Assembly (NCBI RefSeq): GCF_000721705.1
Contig: NZ_JOJL01000037.1
Location: 1 to 64,000, forward strand
From: Actinoplanes subtropicus
GTDB lineage: Bacteria; Actinomycetota; Actinomycetes; Mycobacteriales; Micromonosporaceae
Reading direction: 5' to 3'
DNA length: 64,000 bases
Shown here piece after piece: positions 54,540-64,000 of this stretch. A model generated the notes under the pieces. That model had not been told where the DNA came from. It worked only from the letters and a program-made list of their open reading frames with translations, and searched no databases. A program made the position numbers and the translations under genes. Positions within the stretch are counted from its first letter, which is position 1, and each line of letters begins with the position of its first letter.

Positions 54540-55451
54540 ATGAGTCAGGCAGGGCACTACCGCGTTTCGCATCTGGACGCTCTCGAGGCCGAGAGCATCT
54601 TCGTCATGCGCGAGGTGATGGCCGAGTTCGAGCGCCCGGTCCTGCTCTTCTCCGGCGGCAAGGACTCGATCGTGATGCTCCGGCTGGCCGAGAAGGCGTT
54701 CGCCCCGGCCCGCATCCCGTTCCCGGTGATGCACGTCGACACCGGGCACAACTTCCCCGAGGTGCTCGAGTTCCGGGACAGCCGGGTGGCCACGCTCGGG
54801 CTCAACCTGGTGGTCGCCAGCGTGCAGGAGGCGATCGACACCGGCCTGGTGCGCGAGCTGCCGGACGGTACCCGTAACCGGATCCAGACCCCGGTGCTGC
54901 TCGCCGCGGTGGAGAAATACCGCTTCGACGCGCTGTTCGGCGGCGCCCGGCGGGACGAGGAGAAGGCCCGCGCCAAGGAGCGGATGTTCAGCTTCCGCGA
55001 CGAGTTCGGCCAGTGGGACCCGAAGAACCAGCGGCCCGAGCTGTGGGCGCTGTACAACGGCCGGCACCACCCGGGCGAATCGATCCGGGTCTTCCCGCTC
55101 TCCAACTGGACCGAGCTGGACGTGTGGCACTACATCGCCCGCGAGCGGATCCCGCTGCCTAGCATCTACTACGCGCACGACCGGGAGGTCGTCGAGCGCG
55201 ACGGCATGTTCTACGCGGTCAACGAGTTCATCCGGCTGCGCGACGGCGAAGTCAGCTCGATCAGAACCGTGCGCTACCGGACGGTCGGCGACGCGTCGCA
55301 GACCGCGGCCGTGCTGTCCGAGGCCGACACCGTGGAGAAGGTCATCGACGAGGTCGCCGCCACCCGGATCACCGAGCGCGGCGCCACCCGGGGCGACGAC
55401 AAGGTCAGCGAGGCCGCGATGGAAGACCGCAAGCGAGAGGGCTACTTCTAA
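54540..55451 (+). CDS. cysD: Sulfate adenylyltransferase subunit 2
   Basis: 303 residues. PP-loop pyrophosphatase SGGKDSIVML, GGARRDEEKARAKERMFSFRDEFGQWDPK family stretch in parts, ending DRKREGYF. With CysN it makes APS from sulfate and ATP. Start ATG 54540 (MSQAGHYRVSHLDALEAES) fits the family; ATG 54510, overlapping the cysQ stop, would add 10 residues. Confidence 0.95.
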   Translation: MSQAGHYRVSHLDALEAESIFVMREVMAEFERPVLLFSGGKDSIVMLRLAEKAFAPARIPFPVMHVDTGHNFPEVLEFRDSRVATLGLNLVVASVQEAIDTGLVRELPDGTRNRIQTPVLLAAVEKYRFDALFGGARRDEEKARAKERMFSFRDEFGQWDPKNQRPELWALYNGRHHPGESIRVFPLSNWTELDVWHYIARERIPLPSIYYAHDREVVERDGMFYAVNEFIRLRDGEVSSIRTVRYRTVGDASQTAAVLSEADTVEKVIDEVAATRITERGATRGDDKVSEAAMEDRKREGYF

Positions 55452-56738
55452 ATGAGCCAGGCAGTCCTGGAGACGTCGACGCGGATGGACCTCCTCCGCT
55501 TCGCCACCGCGGGCAGTGTCGACGACGGCAAATCGACGCTGATCGGCCGCCTGCTCTTCGACACCAAGACGATCTTCGCGGATCAGCTGGAAGCGGTCGA
55601 GGCGGTCAGCGCCGCGCGCGGCGACGAGTACACCAACCTCGCGCTGCTCACCGACGGCCTGCGCGCCGAGCGCGAGCAGGGCATCACGATCGACGTCGCG
55701 TACCGGTACTTCGCCACCCCGCGGCGCAAGTTCATCATCGCCGACACCCCCGGGCACATTCAGTACACCCGGAACATGGTCACCGGCGCCTCCACCGCCG
55801 ACCTGGCGCTGATCCTGGTCGACGCCCGCAAAGGCCTGGTCGAGCAGTCCCGCCGGCACGCGTTCCTGACCAGCCTGCTGCGCGTGCCGCACCTGGTGCT
55901 CTGCGTCAACAAGATGGACCTGGTCGGCTGGGACAAGGCGGTCTACGACAAGATCGCCGACGAGTTCACCTCGTTCGCGGCGAAACTCGAGATCACCGAC
56001 CTGACGATCATCCCGGTCTCCGCGCTCAACGGCGACAACATCGCCTCCCGCTCGGAGAACAGCCCCTGGTACGAGGGCCCGTCGCTGCTGCACCACCTCG
56101 AGCACGTGCACATCGCCTCCGACCGCAACCTGGTCGACGTGCGCTTCCCGGTGCAGTACGTGATCCGCCCGCAGTCCACCACGGTCACCGACTACCGCGG
56201 CTACGCCGGCCAGGTCGCCTCCGGCGTGCTCAAGCCGGGCGACGAGGTGATGGTGCTGCCGTCCGGGCTGACCAGCACGATCGCCGGGATCGACACCGCC
56301 GACGGCCCGGTCACCGAGGCGTTCCCGCCGATGTCGGTCACCGTCCGGCTGTCCGACGAGATCGACATCTCCCGCGGCGACATGATCTGCCGGCCGCACA
56401 ACGCGCCGGCCGTCGCCCAGGACATCGAGGCGATGGTCTGCTGGATGGACGAGACCGCCCCGCTGCGGGTCGGCGGGAAATACGCCATCAAGCACACCAC
56501 CCGGACCGCCCGTACGGTGGTTCGCGGCCTGCAGTACCGGCTCGACGTGAACACCCTGCACCGGGACGACACCGCCGGCGAGCTTCAGCTCAACGAGATC
56601 GGCCGGATCCGGCTGCGCACCACGGTGCCACTGCTCGCCGACGAGTACCGCCGCAACCGCACCACCGGCGGCTTCATCCTGATCGACGAGAGCACCAACC
56701 GCACGGTCGGCGCCGGCATGATCATCGAGGCCCAGTAA
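55452..56738 (+). CDS. cysN: Sulfate adenylyltransferase subunit 1 (GTPase)
   Basis: 428 residues. EF-Tu-like GTPase with AGSVDDGKST, GITIDVAYRYF, DTPGH and NKMD; beta-barrel domains complete. It lacks a fused CysC kinase domain, and no cysC or cysH is in the window. ATG 55452 directly follows the cysD stop. GTP hydrolysis drives APS formation. Confidence 0.96.
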   Translation: MSQAVLETSTRMDLLRFATAGSVDDGKSTLIGRLLFDTKTIFADQLEAVEAVSAARGDEYTNLALLTDGLRAEREQGITIDVAYRYFATPRRKFIIADTPGHIQYTRNMVTGASTADLALILVDARKGLVEQSRRHAFLTSLLRVPHLVLCVNKMDLVGWDKAVYDKIADEFTSFAAKLEITDLTIIPVSALNGDNIASRSENSPWYEGPSLLHHLEHVHIASDRNLVDVRFPVQYVIRPQSTTVTDYRGYAGQVASGVLKPGDEVMVLPSGLTSTIAGIDTADGPVTEAFPPMSVTVRLSDEIDISRGDMICRPHNAPAVAQDIEAMVCWMDETAPLRVGGKYAIKHTTRTARTVVRGLQYRLDVNTLHRDDTAGELQLNEIGRIRLRTTVPLLADEYRRNRTTGGFILIDESTNRTVGAGMIIEAQ

Positions 56739-56743
56739 GAGGC

Positions 56744-57559
56744 TCAGCAGTCAGTAGGAGGCGGTTCGGCGAGGCGGCCCTGCACGGTCGCCCAGACCAC
56801 CTTTCCGGTACGCGTGGGGAGCCACCCCCATGCGGCCGCGGCGGCCCGTACCGTCCGCATGCCCAGGCCGCGCTCGTCCAGCGGCCGGCCGGGCCGCGGA
56901 CGGACCGGCTCGAGCAGCCGCGGCGGCGCGGCCACCCCGTCCGAGACGGTCAGGTGCACGCCGCGGCCGCGCAGGCTGACCTCCACCACGATCGGCGTGC
57001 CGGCGTGCTCGACCGCGTTGGTCACCAGCTCGCTGATCACCAGCCGGCTCCGGTGCATCAGGTCCGGCAGGCCCCACGCCAGGCAGGCGTCGCCGATCAG
57101 GATGCGGGCCAGGCTCGGCGCGTCCGGGTCGGGCGGCAGGGTCACCGACAGCCGCTCGGTCAGCGGCAGCCGGGCGGCGATCGCCACCCGCGCCTGGCGG
57201 ACCCGCGCGTACACCGGCATGAACCGCCGGATGCCGAGCCGCTGCATCTTGTCGGCCAGCGGCAGGTGCGGCGGGATGCACAGCGCCATCTGCACGGCGG
57301 GCTCCCGGGCCGCGGCGGCGCGCTGGGCCGAGATCCAGATCGGCGCGCTCGCGCTGTGCGGATCACGCAGCCCGGTCAGGTCCACGATCAGCGCCTCGGG
57401 GTGCTCGGCCAGGCACTTGTGCAGCTTGGTGGTGACGGCCTGGCCCAGGGAGAGATCCCAGTGGCCGCGGACGGTCACCAGGGCCACCGCGGCGTCCAGG
57501 TCGCCCTCGATGCGGACCTCGCGGTCCTCGCCAGCCGGAAACTCTCCGCTTACGGACAT
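56744..57559 (-). CDS. STAS-HATPase fusion, sigma-factor-regulator type
   Basis: 271 residues. Residues about 10-110 are a STAS domain (RGHWDLSLGQAVTTKL, LIVDLTGLRDPHSASAPIW, with Ser where anti-sigma antagonists are phosphorylated). Residues about 150-260 are a GHKL ATPase like SpoIIAB/RsbW: N-box SELVTNAVEHAG and DERGLGMRTV. Antagonist and kinase are usually separate proteins, so this fusion may be self-regulating. No sigma factor gene is adjacent. ATG 57559; a longer frame would run into the divergent lacI promoter. Confidence 0.85.
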   Translation of the reverse strand: MSVSGEFPAGEDREVRIEGDLDAAVALVTVRGHWDLSLGQAVTTKLHKCLAEHPEALIVDLTGLRDPHSASAPIWISAQRAAAAREPAVQMALCIPPHLPLADKMQRLGIRRFMPVYARVRQARVAIAARLPLTERLSVTLPPDPDAPSLARILIGDACLAWGLPDLMHRSRLVISELVTNAVEHAGTPIVVEVSLRGRGVHLTVSDGVAAPPRLLEPVRPRPGRPLDERGLGMRTVRAAAAAWGWLPTRTGKVVWATVQGRLAEPPPTDC

Positions 57560-57631
57560 GCCGTCACGGTAATCGGGTGGCGGCCCCACGGACGGGTGGC
57601 TTAGCTCCCCCGGGTGATCGGCCTTAAGTCC

Positions 57632-57643
57632 TGCAACGTTGTA
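57632..57643. promoter_or_regulatory. LacI-family operator
   Basis: TGCAACGTTGTA is a palindrome with central CAACGTTG and one mismatch at the outer pair. It lies 10 bp before the start of the LacI-type gene, fitting autoregulation. The type of site (central CG, TGCAA arms) is usual for LacI regulators. Confidence 0.6.
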
Positions 57644-57653
57644 AAGTCCTGCC

Positions 57654-58733
57654 GTGCCGCCCGGCCTGAAGGACGTCGCCGCCCGGGCCGGCGTGTCGAT
57701 CAAGACGGCGTCCAACGTCGTCAACGGCTACGTGCACGTCGCCCCGGAGACGCGCGCCCGGGTCCAGGCGGCCATCGACGCACTCGGCTATGTGCCCAAT
57801 CCGGCCGCCCGCCGCCTGCGCGGTGGGGGTTCGGGCGTGATCGCGCTGGCGGTGCCGGAGCTGCGTTCGCCGTACTTCGCGGAGCTGGCCGGCCACGTGG
57901 TGGAGACCGCCGCGCCGCGCGGCTGGACCGTGCTGATCGAGCAGACCGGCGGCCGGGGGAACCGGGAACGTGATCTGGTCGCCGGGTTGCGCCGGCACGC
58001 GATCGACGGCATCGTCCTCTGCCCGGTCGGCCTGGCCACCGGCGAGCTCACCCGCCGGCACGGCATTCCGGCGGTGCTGCTCGGCGACTGGACCCGTGGG
58101 GTCCCGGGTCCTCCGCGCCGTCCGGAAGACCAGGTGCCGGTCGCAGCGCAGGCCCGGCACGGCCCGGTCGACCATGTGGGGATCGACAGCGCCGCGGCGG
58201 CGGCCGAGGCGACCCGGCACCTGCTGCGGCTGGGCCGGCGGCGGATCGCGGCCATCGGCGCGTCCGGCCGACCGGACGCGATGCCCCGCCCGCAGCGGCT
58301 GGCCGGCTACCGGGCGGCGCTGGCCGGCGCCGGCCTGGTCCCCGACCCGTTGCTCGCGGTGGCGGTCCGCGGCCAGGGCCGATCGCACGGCGCCGCCGCG
58401 ATCGAGGAACTGCTCGCCCGCGGCGCGGATTTCGACGCGGTGTTCTGCTTCACCGACCTGCTGGCGCTGGGGGCGATGCGCGCCCTGTACGAGCACGGCG
58501 TCGACGTGCCCGGCGACGTCGCCGTGATCGGCTTCAGCAACATCGAGGAGGGCCGCTACAGCACGCCCACGCTCAGCACGATCGACCCGGACACCAAGCG
58601 GATCGCCGAGATCGCGGTCGACATGCTCGCCGAGCGCCTGACCGGCAACGCGGCCGCCATCGCACCCCGCGAGATCCGCGTCGAGCACCGGCTCCTCGCC
58701 CGGGAGAGCACCCTGGGTCGGCCCCAGTTATGA
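57654..58733 (+). CDS. LacI family transcriptional regulator
   Basis: 359 residues. HTH KDVAARAGVSIKTASNVVNG at the start, hinge NPAARRLRGG, then the sugar-binding domain (GFSNIEEGRYSTPTLSTID). Between LLGDWTRG and VDHVGIDS there is an extra Pro/Arg/Gln-rich piece of about 22 residues (VPGPPRRPEDQVPVAAQ...) not usual in the family. GTG 57654. Neighbouring galE-galK point to a sugar effector, but this is not shown. Ends overlapping the small acidic gene. Confidence 0.9.
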   Translation: MPPGLKDVAARAGVSIKTASNVVNGYVHVAPETRARVQAAIDALGYVPNPAARRLRGGGSGVIALAVPELRSPYFAELAGHVVETAAPRGWTVLIEQTGGRGNRERDLVAGLRRHAIDGIVLCPVGLATGELTRRHGIPAVLLGDWTRGVPGPPRRPEDQVPVAAQARHGPVDHVGIDSAAAAAEATRHLLRLGRRRIAAIGASGRPDAMPRPQRLAGYRAALAGAGLVPDPLLAVAVRGQGRSHGAAAIEELLARGADFDAVFCFTDLLALGAMRALYEHGVDVPGDVAVIGFSNIEEGRYSTPTLSTIDPDTKRIAEIAVDMLAERLTGNAAAIAPREIRVEHRLLARESTLGRPQL

Positions 58734-58934
58734 GGAGGGCTCCTCGTCCTCGTCGTGGTCGGTGGCGTCCTCGATGGCGTGCGTGATGGCGCCGGTCAGG
58801 TCGCCGGCCGGGACCGCGATGCTCTCGCCGTCGACCTCCTGCGCCGTGCGGTGATCCGGCTCCGGCTCGGGCGCGGTGGCCCCGCCGGCGAAGCCGAACT
58901 CGTTGGGCTGGTCGGTTTCCCGCTCGCTCGTCAT
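58728..58934 (-). CDS. Small acidic protein
   Basis: 68 residues from ATG 58934, Glu/Asp-rich (EPEPDHRTAQEVDGES, DATDHDEDEEPSS). No membrane segment or known domain. Fills the gap downstream of galK on the same strand; its end overlaps the lacI stop by 6 bp. Ribosome site is weak. It could be a real conserved small protein or an open frame by chance. Confidence 0.5.
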   Translation of the reverse strand: MTSERETDQPNEFGFAGGATAPEPEPDHRTAQEVDGESIAVPAGDLTGAITHAIEDATDHDEDEEPSS

Positions 58935-58964
58935 GAATCCGTGGTTACCCCGGCGGGGGCCGTT

Positions 58965-60091
58965 TCAAAGCCGTGCGGCGCCCTCGCTGGCGACCGCGAT
59001 CCAGCAGGTCGGGGCGGTAAAACCGCGGTTGCCGTACGCGTTCTCGACCGCCTCGGTGACGGCCGGCGCGCGGTCGGCGTCGATCAGGGCCAGCACGCAG
59101 CCGCCGAAGCCGCCGCCGGTCATCCGGGCCCCGTAGGCGCCCGCCTCGAGCGCCGCCTCCACCGCCACGTCGATCTGCGGCACGGTGATCTCGAAGTCGT
59201 CCCGCATCGACGCGTGCGACGCGGTCAGCAGCGGGCCGATCTCGCGCACCCGCCCGCCCTCGAGCAGCGCCACCGTGTCGAGCACCCGCTGGTCCTCGGT
59301 GACGATGTGCCGCACGCGGCGGCGCATCACCTCGTCGTCCAGCCGGTCGAGCGCGTCGGCCAGCCCCGCCAGCGGCACGTCGCGCAGCGCCGGCACGCCC
59401 AGGATGCGGGCCGCCTCCTCGCACGACTTGCGCCGGGCGCCGTACTCGCCGTCGACGTGCTGGTGCGGGGCGTTGCTGTTGATCACGAGGATGGCCAGGC
59501 CCTCGGCGGCCAGGTCGAACGGGATCTGCTTGATCTCGTACGAGCGGCAGTCCAGGAACAGCGCCCGGCCGGCCCGGCAGCGGATCGACGCGGACTGGTC
59601 GAGGATGCCGGTGGGCGCGCCGACGTAGACGTTCTCGGCCCGCTGGGCCAGTGCCGGGCGCCGCTCGAGCGGCAGTTCCAGGCCGCCCAGGTCGATCAGC
59701 GCGGTCAGCACCGACGACTCGAGGGCGGCCGAGGAGGACAGCCCGGAGCCGACCGGCACCTCGGAGTCGAGCGCTATCCGCGCGCCCGGCACGTCGAAGC
59801 CGGCGTCCCGCAGCGCCCAGACGATGCCGGCCACATACGCCGCCCAGCCGGTCACCTCGCCCGGCTCGGTGGCCCCGAAGGAGATGCCCTCGCCCTCGAA
59901 GGTGGAGCAGACCGTCCACTCGCCGGCCGGGGCCGGGCCGACCGCGGCGATCGTGCGTTGCGGCAGCGCGAAGGGCAGCACGAAGCCCTCGTTGTAGTCG
60001 GTGTGCTCGCCGATCAGGTTGACCCGGCCGGGCGCCGCCCACAGCCCCGCCGGCTCGGCCCCGAACTCCTTGCGGAACAGGTTCAGCGCGC

Positions 60092-60095
<4 letters not shown>
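58965..60095 (-). CDS. galK: Galactokinase
   Basis: 376 residues, GHMP kinase. [21 protein letters not shown] is the galactokinase signature, [13 protein letters not shown] the ATP loop and [16 protein letters not shown] motif 3. Phosphorylates galactose in the Leloir pathway. Its ATG at 60095 overlaps the galE stop. galT is not in the window. Confidence 0.95.
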
Positions 60096-62280
<2,185 letters not shown>

Positions 62281-62286
62281 GCCGAG

Positions 62287-62814
62287 GTGGCCGGGGAGAC
62301 GACGCGGATCGGGGTGGCGATCGACATCCCGGCGCCCTGGGGCGCCCAGCTCACCCAGCGCCGGGCCGACGCCGGTGACCCGCAGGCCGCCTACACCCCG
62401 GCGCACGTCACCCTGCTCGGCCCGACCGAGGTGGCCACCGACGCGCTGCCGGCGATCGAGCGCCACCTGGAGAAGGTGGCCGCCGCCCAGCAGCCGTTCA
62501 CCATCCATCTGCGCGGGACCGGCACCTTCCGGCCGGTCACCGAGGTGGTCTTCGTGACCCTGGCGGTCGGGATCAGCGAGTGCGAGCTGATGGCCGAGGC
62601 GATCACCAGCGCCGACGACATCGACCGGGACGCCCGGTTCCCCTACCACCCGCACGTGACGGTCGCCCAGGACGTGCCGGCCGAGCAGCTGGACGCGGTC
62701 TTCGACGACCTGGCCGGCTTCTCCGCGAAGTTCCATGTCACGTCATTCACGCTCTTCTCGCACGGCGGCGAGGGCCCCTGGCGCCCCCGCCGCGACTTCC
62801 CCCTGGGTGCCTAA
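62287..62814 (+). CDS. 2'-5' RNA ligase family protein
   Basis: 175 residues with the two HxT motifs of the 2H phosphoesterase fold: AHVTLLGP and PHVTVAQD. These enzymes act on cyclic or 2'-5' phosphodiesters; the substrate is unknown. GTG 62287 is 7 bp after the trpS stop, so they are probably co-transcribed. Confidence 0.9.
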   Translation: MAGETTRIGVAIDIPAPWGAQLTQRRADAGDPQAAYTPAHVTLLGPTEVATDALPAIERHLEKVAAAQQPFTIHLRGTGTFRPVTEVVFVTLAVGISECELMAEAITSADDIDRDARFPYHPHVTVAQDVPAEQLDAVFDDLAGFSAKFHVTSFTLFSHGGEGPWRPRRDFPLGA

Positions 62815-62850
62815 GTTTCCGAAGCTCCGATTTCGGTTACGGTGCGGCCT

Positions 62851-63762
62851 GTGAACCCGATCGACCGCGCCTATGAGGCCGCGGAGAAGCGCATCATGCG
62901 GTTGCGGTTCCGGTCGCGGTATTTCGACCACTTCAGCCGGGCGCTGATCCGGTTCTGGGACGTGCAGGGCGGGCGGCTGGCCGCGGCGATCGCGTACTAC
63001 GGGTTCTTCGCGATCTTCGCGCTGCTGCTGATCGGGTACTCGATCTTCGGCATCCTGCTCACCAACAACACCGAGCTGTTCAACATCGTCCGCGACTTCC
63101 TCGCCCAGAACCTGCCCTTCCTCGACGTGCAGGCGATCCTCTCCAGCGGCAAGACCGTGGGCATCGTGGGCATCATCGGCCTTACCTTCACCGGCATCGG
63201 CTGGGTCGAGGCGATCCGCTCCTCGCAGCGGCTCATCTGGCGGGTGCCCGAGCAGCCGGGCTACATCGGCGTACGGCAGACTCTCGACCTGCTCGTGCTG
63301 ATCGGCCTCATCCTGCTGCTCGCCGCCTCCCAGCTCGCCGTCTACGGCCTGGAGCTGGTGACCGACTGGCTCGCCGACGGGTTCGTCCAGGGACTGATCG
63401 AGTGGGTGCTCACCGTCGCGGTCAACATGCTGCTCGCTGCGGCCCTGCTCGCCGCCGTGCCCCGGCTGCGGATGACGCTGCGCCGGATCGCCCCGCCGAT
63501 GCTGCAGGTGGGCATCGGCATCACGCTGCTCAACACCGTCGGCAAGTCGTTCGTCGGGCTGGTGCAGCGCAATCCCGCCTACGGCCTGGTCACCTCGGCG
63601 GTGGGCGTACTGATCTATCTCTACGTCTTCAATCAGCTGCTGTTGTTCGGCGCGGCCTGGGCGGCGACCAGTCCGCACGGCCGCGTGGTGGACCTGTCAG
63701 CTGACGATAAAACTGCTCCGGTGGGGCAAAACAGCTGGATTCGGCACAGCCGCCCGGAATGA
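62851..63762 (+). CDS. YihY/virulence factor BrkB family membrane protein
   Basis: 303 residues, six helices. AAAIAYYGFFAIFALLLIGYS is the family start after a basic cytoplasmic head; GRLAAAIAYY and SAVGVLIYLYVFNQLLLFGAAWAA are typical. Not an RNase BN. GTG 62851 gives VNPIDRAYE; GTG 62842 is also possible. Function unknown, possibly a transporter. Confidence 0.9.
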   Translation: MNPIDRAYEAAEKRIMRLRFRSRYFDHFSRALIRFWDVQGGRLAAAIAYYGFFAIFALLLIGYSIFGILLTNNTELFNIVRDFLAQNLPFLDVQAILSSGKTVGIVGIIGLTFTGIGWVEAIRSSQRLIWRVPEQPGYIGVRQTLDLLVLIGLILLLAASQLAVYGLELVTDWLADGFVQGLIEWVLTVAVNMLLAAALLAAVPRLRMTLRRIAPPMLQVGIGITLLNTVGKSFVGLVQRNPAYGLVTSAVGVLIYLYVFNQLLLFGAAWAATSPHGRVVDLSADDKTAPVGQNSWIRHSRPE

Positions 63763-63769
63763 TGTCCCC

Positions 63770-64000
63770 GTGGGCACTCTCGTGACACTGGACCTGCCGG
63801 CCGGCTCGCCGGTGGCCGACCTCCCCTGGGTCATCACGATCGGGTCGCTGGGCGACGAGGAGGACTGGGAACCGGTCGTCTGCGGCCCCTACGAGCGGGC
63901 GCACGCCCTCGCCCTCGCCCAGGCCGTGGTGGCCGATGAGGACCTCATGGCGGTGGTCGAGCCGCTGCTGCCCCGGCCGGACGCCGAGGCGATCCGCGAC
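63770..64000 (+). CDS. Partial gene running off the right edge
   Basis: GTG at 63770 opens 77 codons to the end of the window without a stop. It reads VGTLVTLDLPAGSPVADLPW, followed by an acidic stretch (LGDEEDWEPVVCGPYERAHALALAQ in parts). No domain is recognised. Third-position GC is high, so the frame is likely real. Start 7 bp after the YihY stop suggests one transcript. Confidence 0.6.
   Translation, partial: MGTLVTLDLPAGSPVADLPWVITIGSLGDEEDWEPVVCGPYERAHALALAQAVVADEDLMAVVEPLLPRPDAEAIRD

Overview
The window is a stretch of chromosome from a very high-GC actinobacterium, most likely a member of the Micromonosporaceae (Actinoplanes-like). This rests on extreme G/C codon bias, frequent GTG starts, and actinobacterial families and gene orders: an Rv2578c-type radical SAM protein, DUF6758, galU-glp-rimJ-sepX, pmt beside rsmI, metG-tatD-rsmA-ispE, and glmU-prs-rplY-pth. 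Family is an inference; genus cannot be fixed from sequence alone. The region is mostly core genome. I see no prophage, insertion sequence, CRISPR array or rRNA, and only two tRNA genes (Ala-CGC and Gln-TTG).

Layout. 0-5.4 kb: a lipoprotein, an SDR oxidoreductase, a membrane protein, a CoA-binding protein, a radical SAM protein interrupted by an intein and preceded by a textbook LexA/SOS box, and thioredoxin. 5.4-10.9 kb: a regulatory gap with a perfect CRP-type site, then TrmH, DUF6758, a 52-aa membrane protein, PH-domain, PHP phosphoesterase, MarC and RecB-like nuclease genes. 10.9-16.4 kb: a repeat-rich zone with MpaB, Fur, DUF2231, a CpaB/RcpC-like orphan, FmdB and 5-formyl-THF cyclo-ligase. 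16.4-22.3 kb: a membrane diguanylate cyclase, then galU and the Glp/SepX divisome genes. 22.3-32.8 kb: an envelope zone with a small SDR/aldo-keto module, a degenerate GAF-kinase, a deacetylase-glycosyltransferase fusion coupled to a Thr/Pro-rich membrane protein, and Pmt O-mannosyltransferase. 32.8-44.6 kb: rsmI, metG, tatD, rsmA, a Uma2-family gene wedged into the operon, ispE and an ABC-F ATPase. 44.6-53.6 kb: a TetR-desaturase pair, an HTH/LAGLIDADG-like protein, tRNA-Gln, glmU, prs, rplY, pth and an exopolysaccharide sugar transferase. 53.6-64 kb: cysQDN sulfate activation, a STAS-ATPase fusion, a LacI regulator beside galE-galK, trpS, a 2'-5' RNA ligase-like protein and a YihY membrane protein.

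Metabolic links. galU, galE, galK, glmU, the sugar transferase, Pmt and the deacetylase-glycosyltransferase supply or use nucleotide sugars for the envelope. cysQ-cysD-cysN form a tight operon for sulfate activation and PAP removal. rsmI, rsmA, TrmH, trpS, metG, rplY, pth and the ABC-F protein serve translation.

Most unusual observation. At least eight short intergenic tandem arrays (unit 15 to about 38 bp) lie directly downstream of gene or tRNA 3' ends, on both strands. In at least two, the unit is a copy of the host gene's last codons with the TGA stop changed to CGA. In one case a 26-bp array lies inside the 3' end of a CpaB-like gene, so its copy number would set the reading frame of the tail. 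Second is the intein that splits the radical SAM cysteine motif in a gene carrying a LexA operator.
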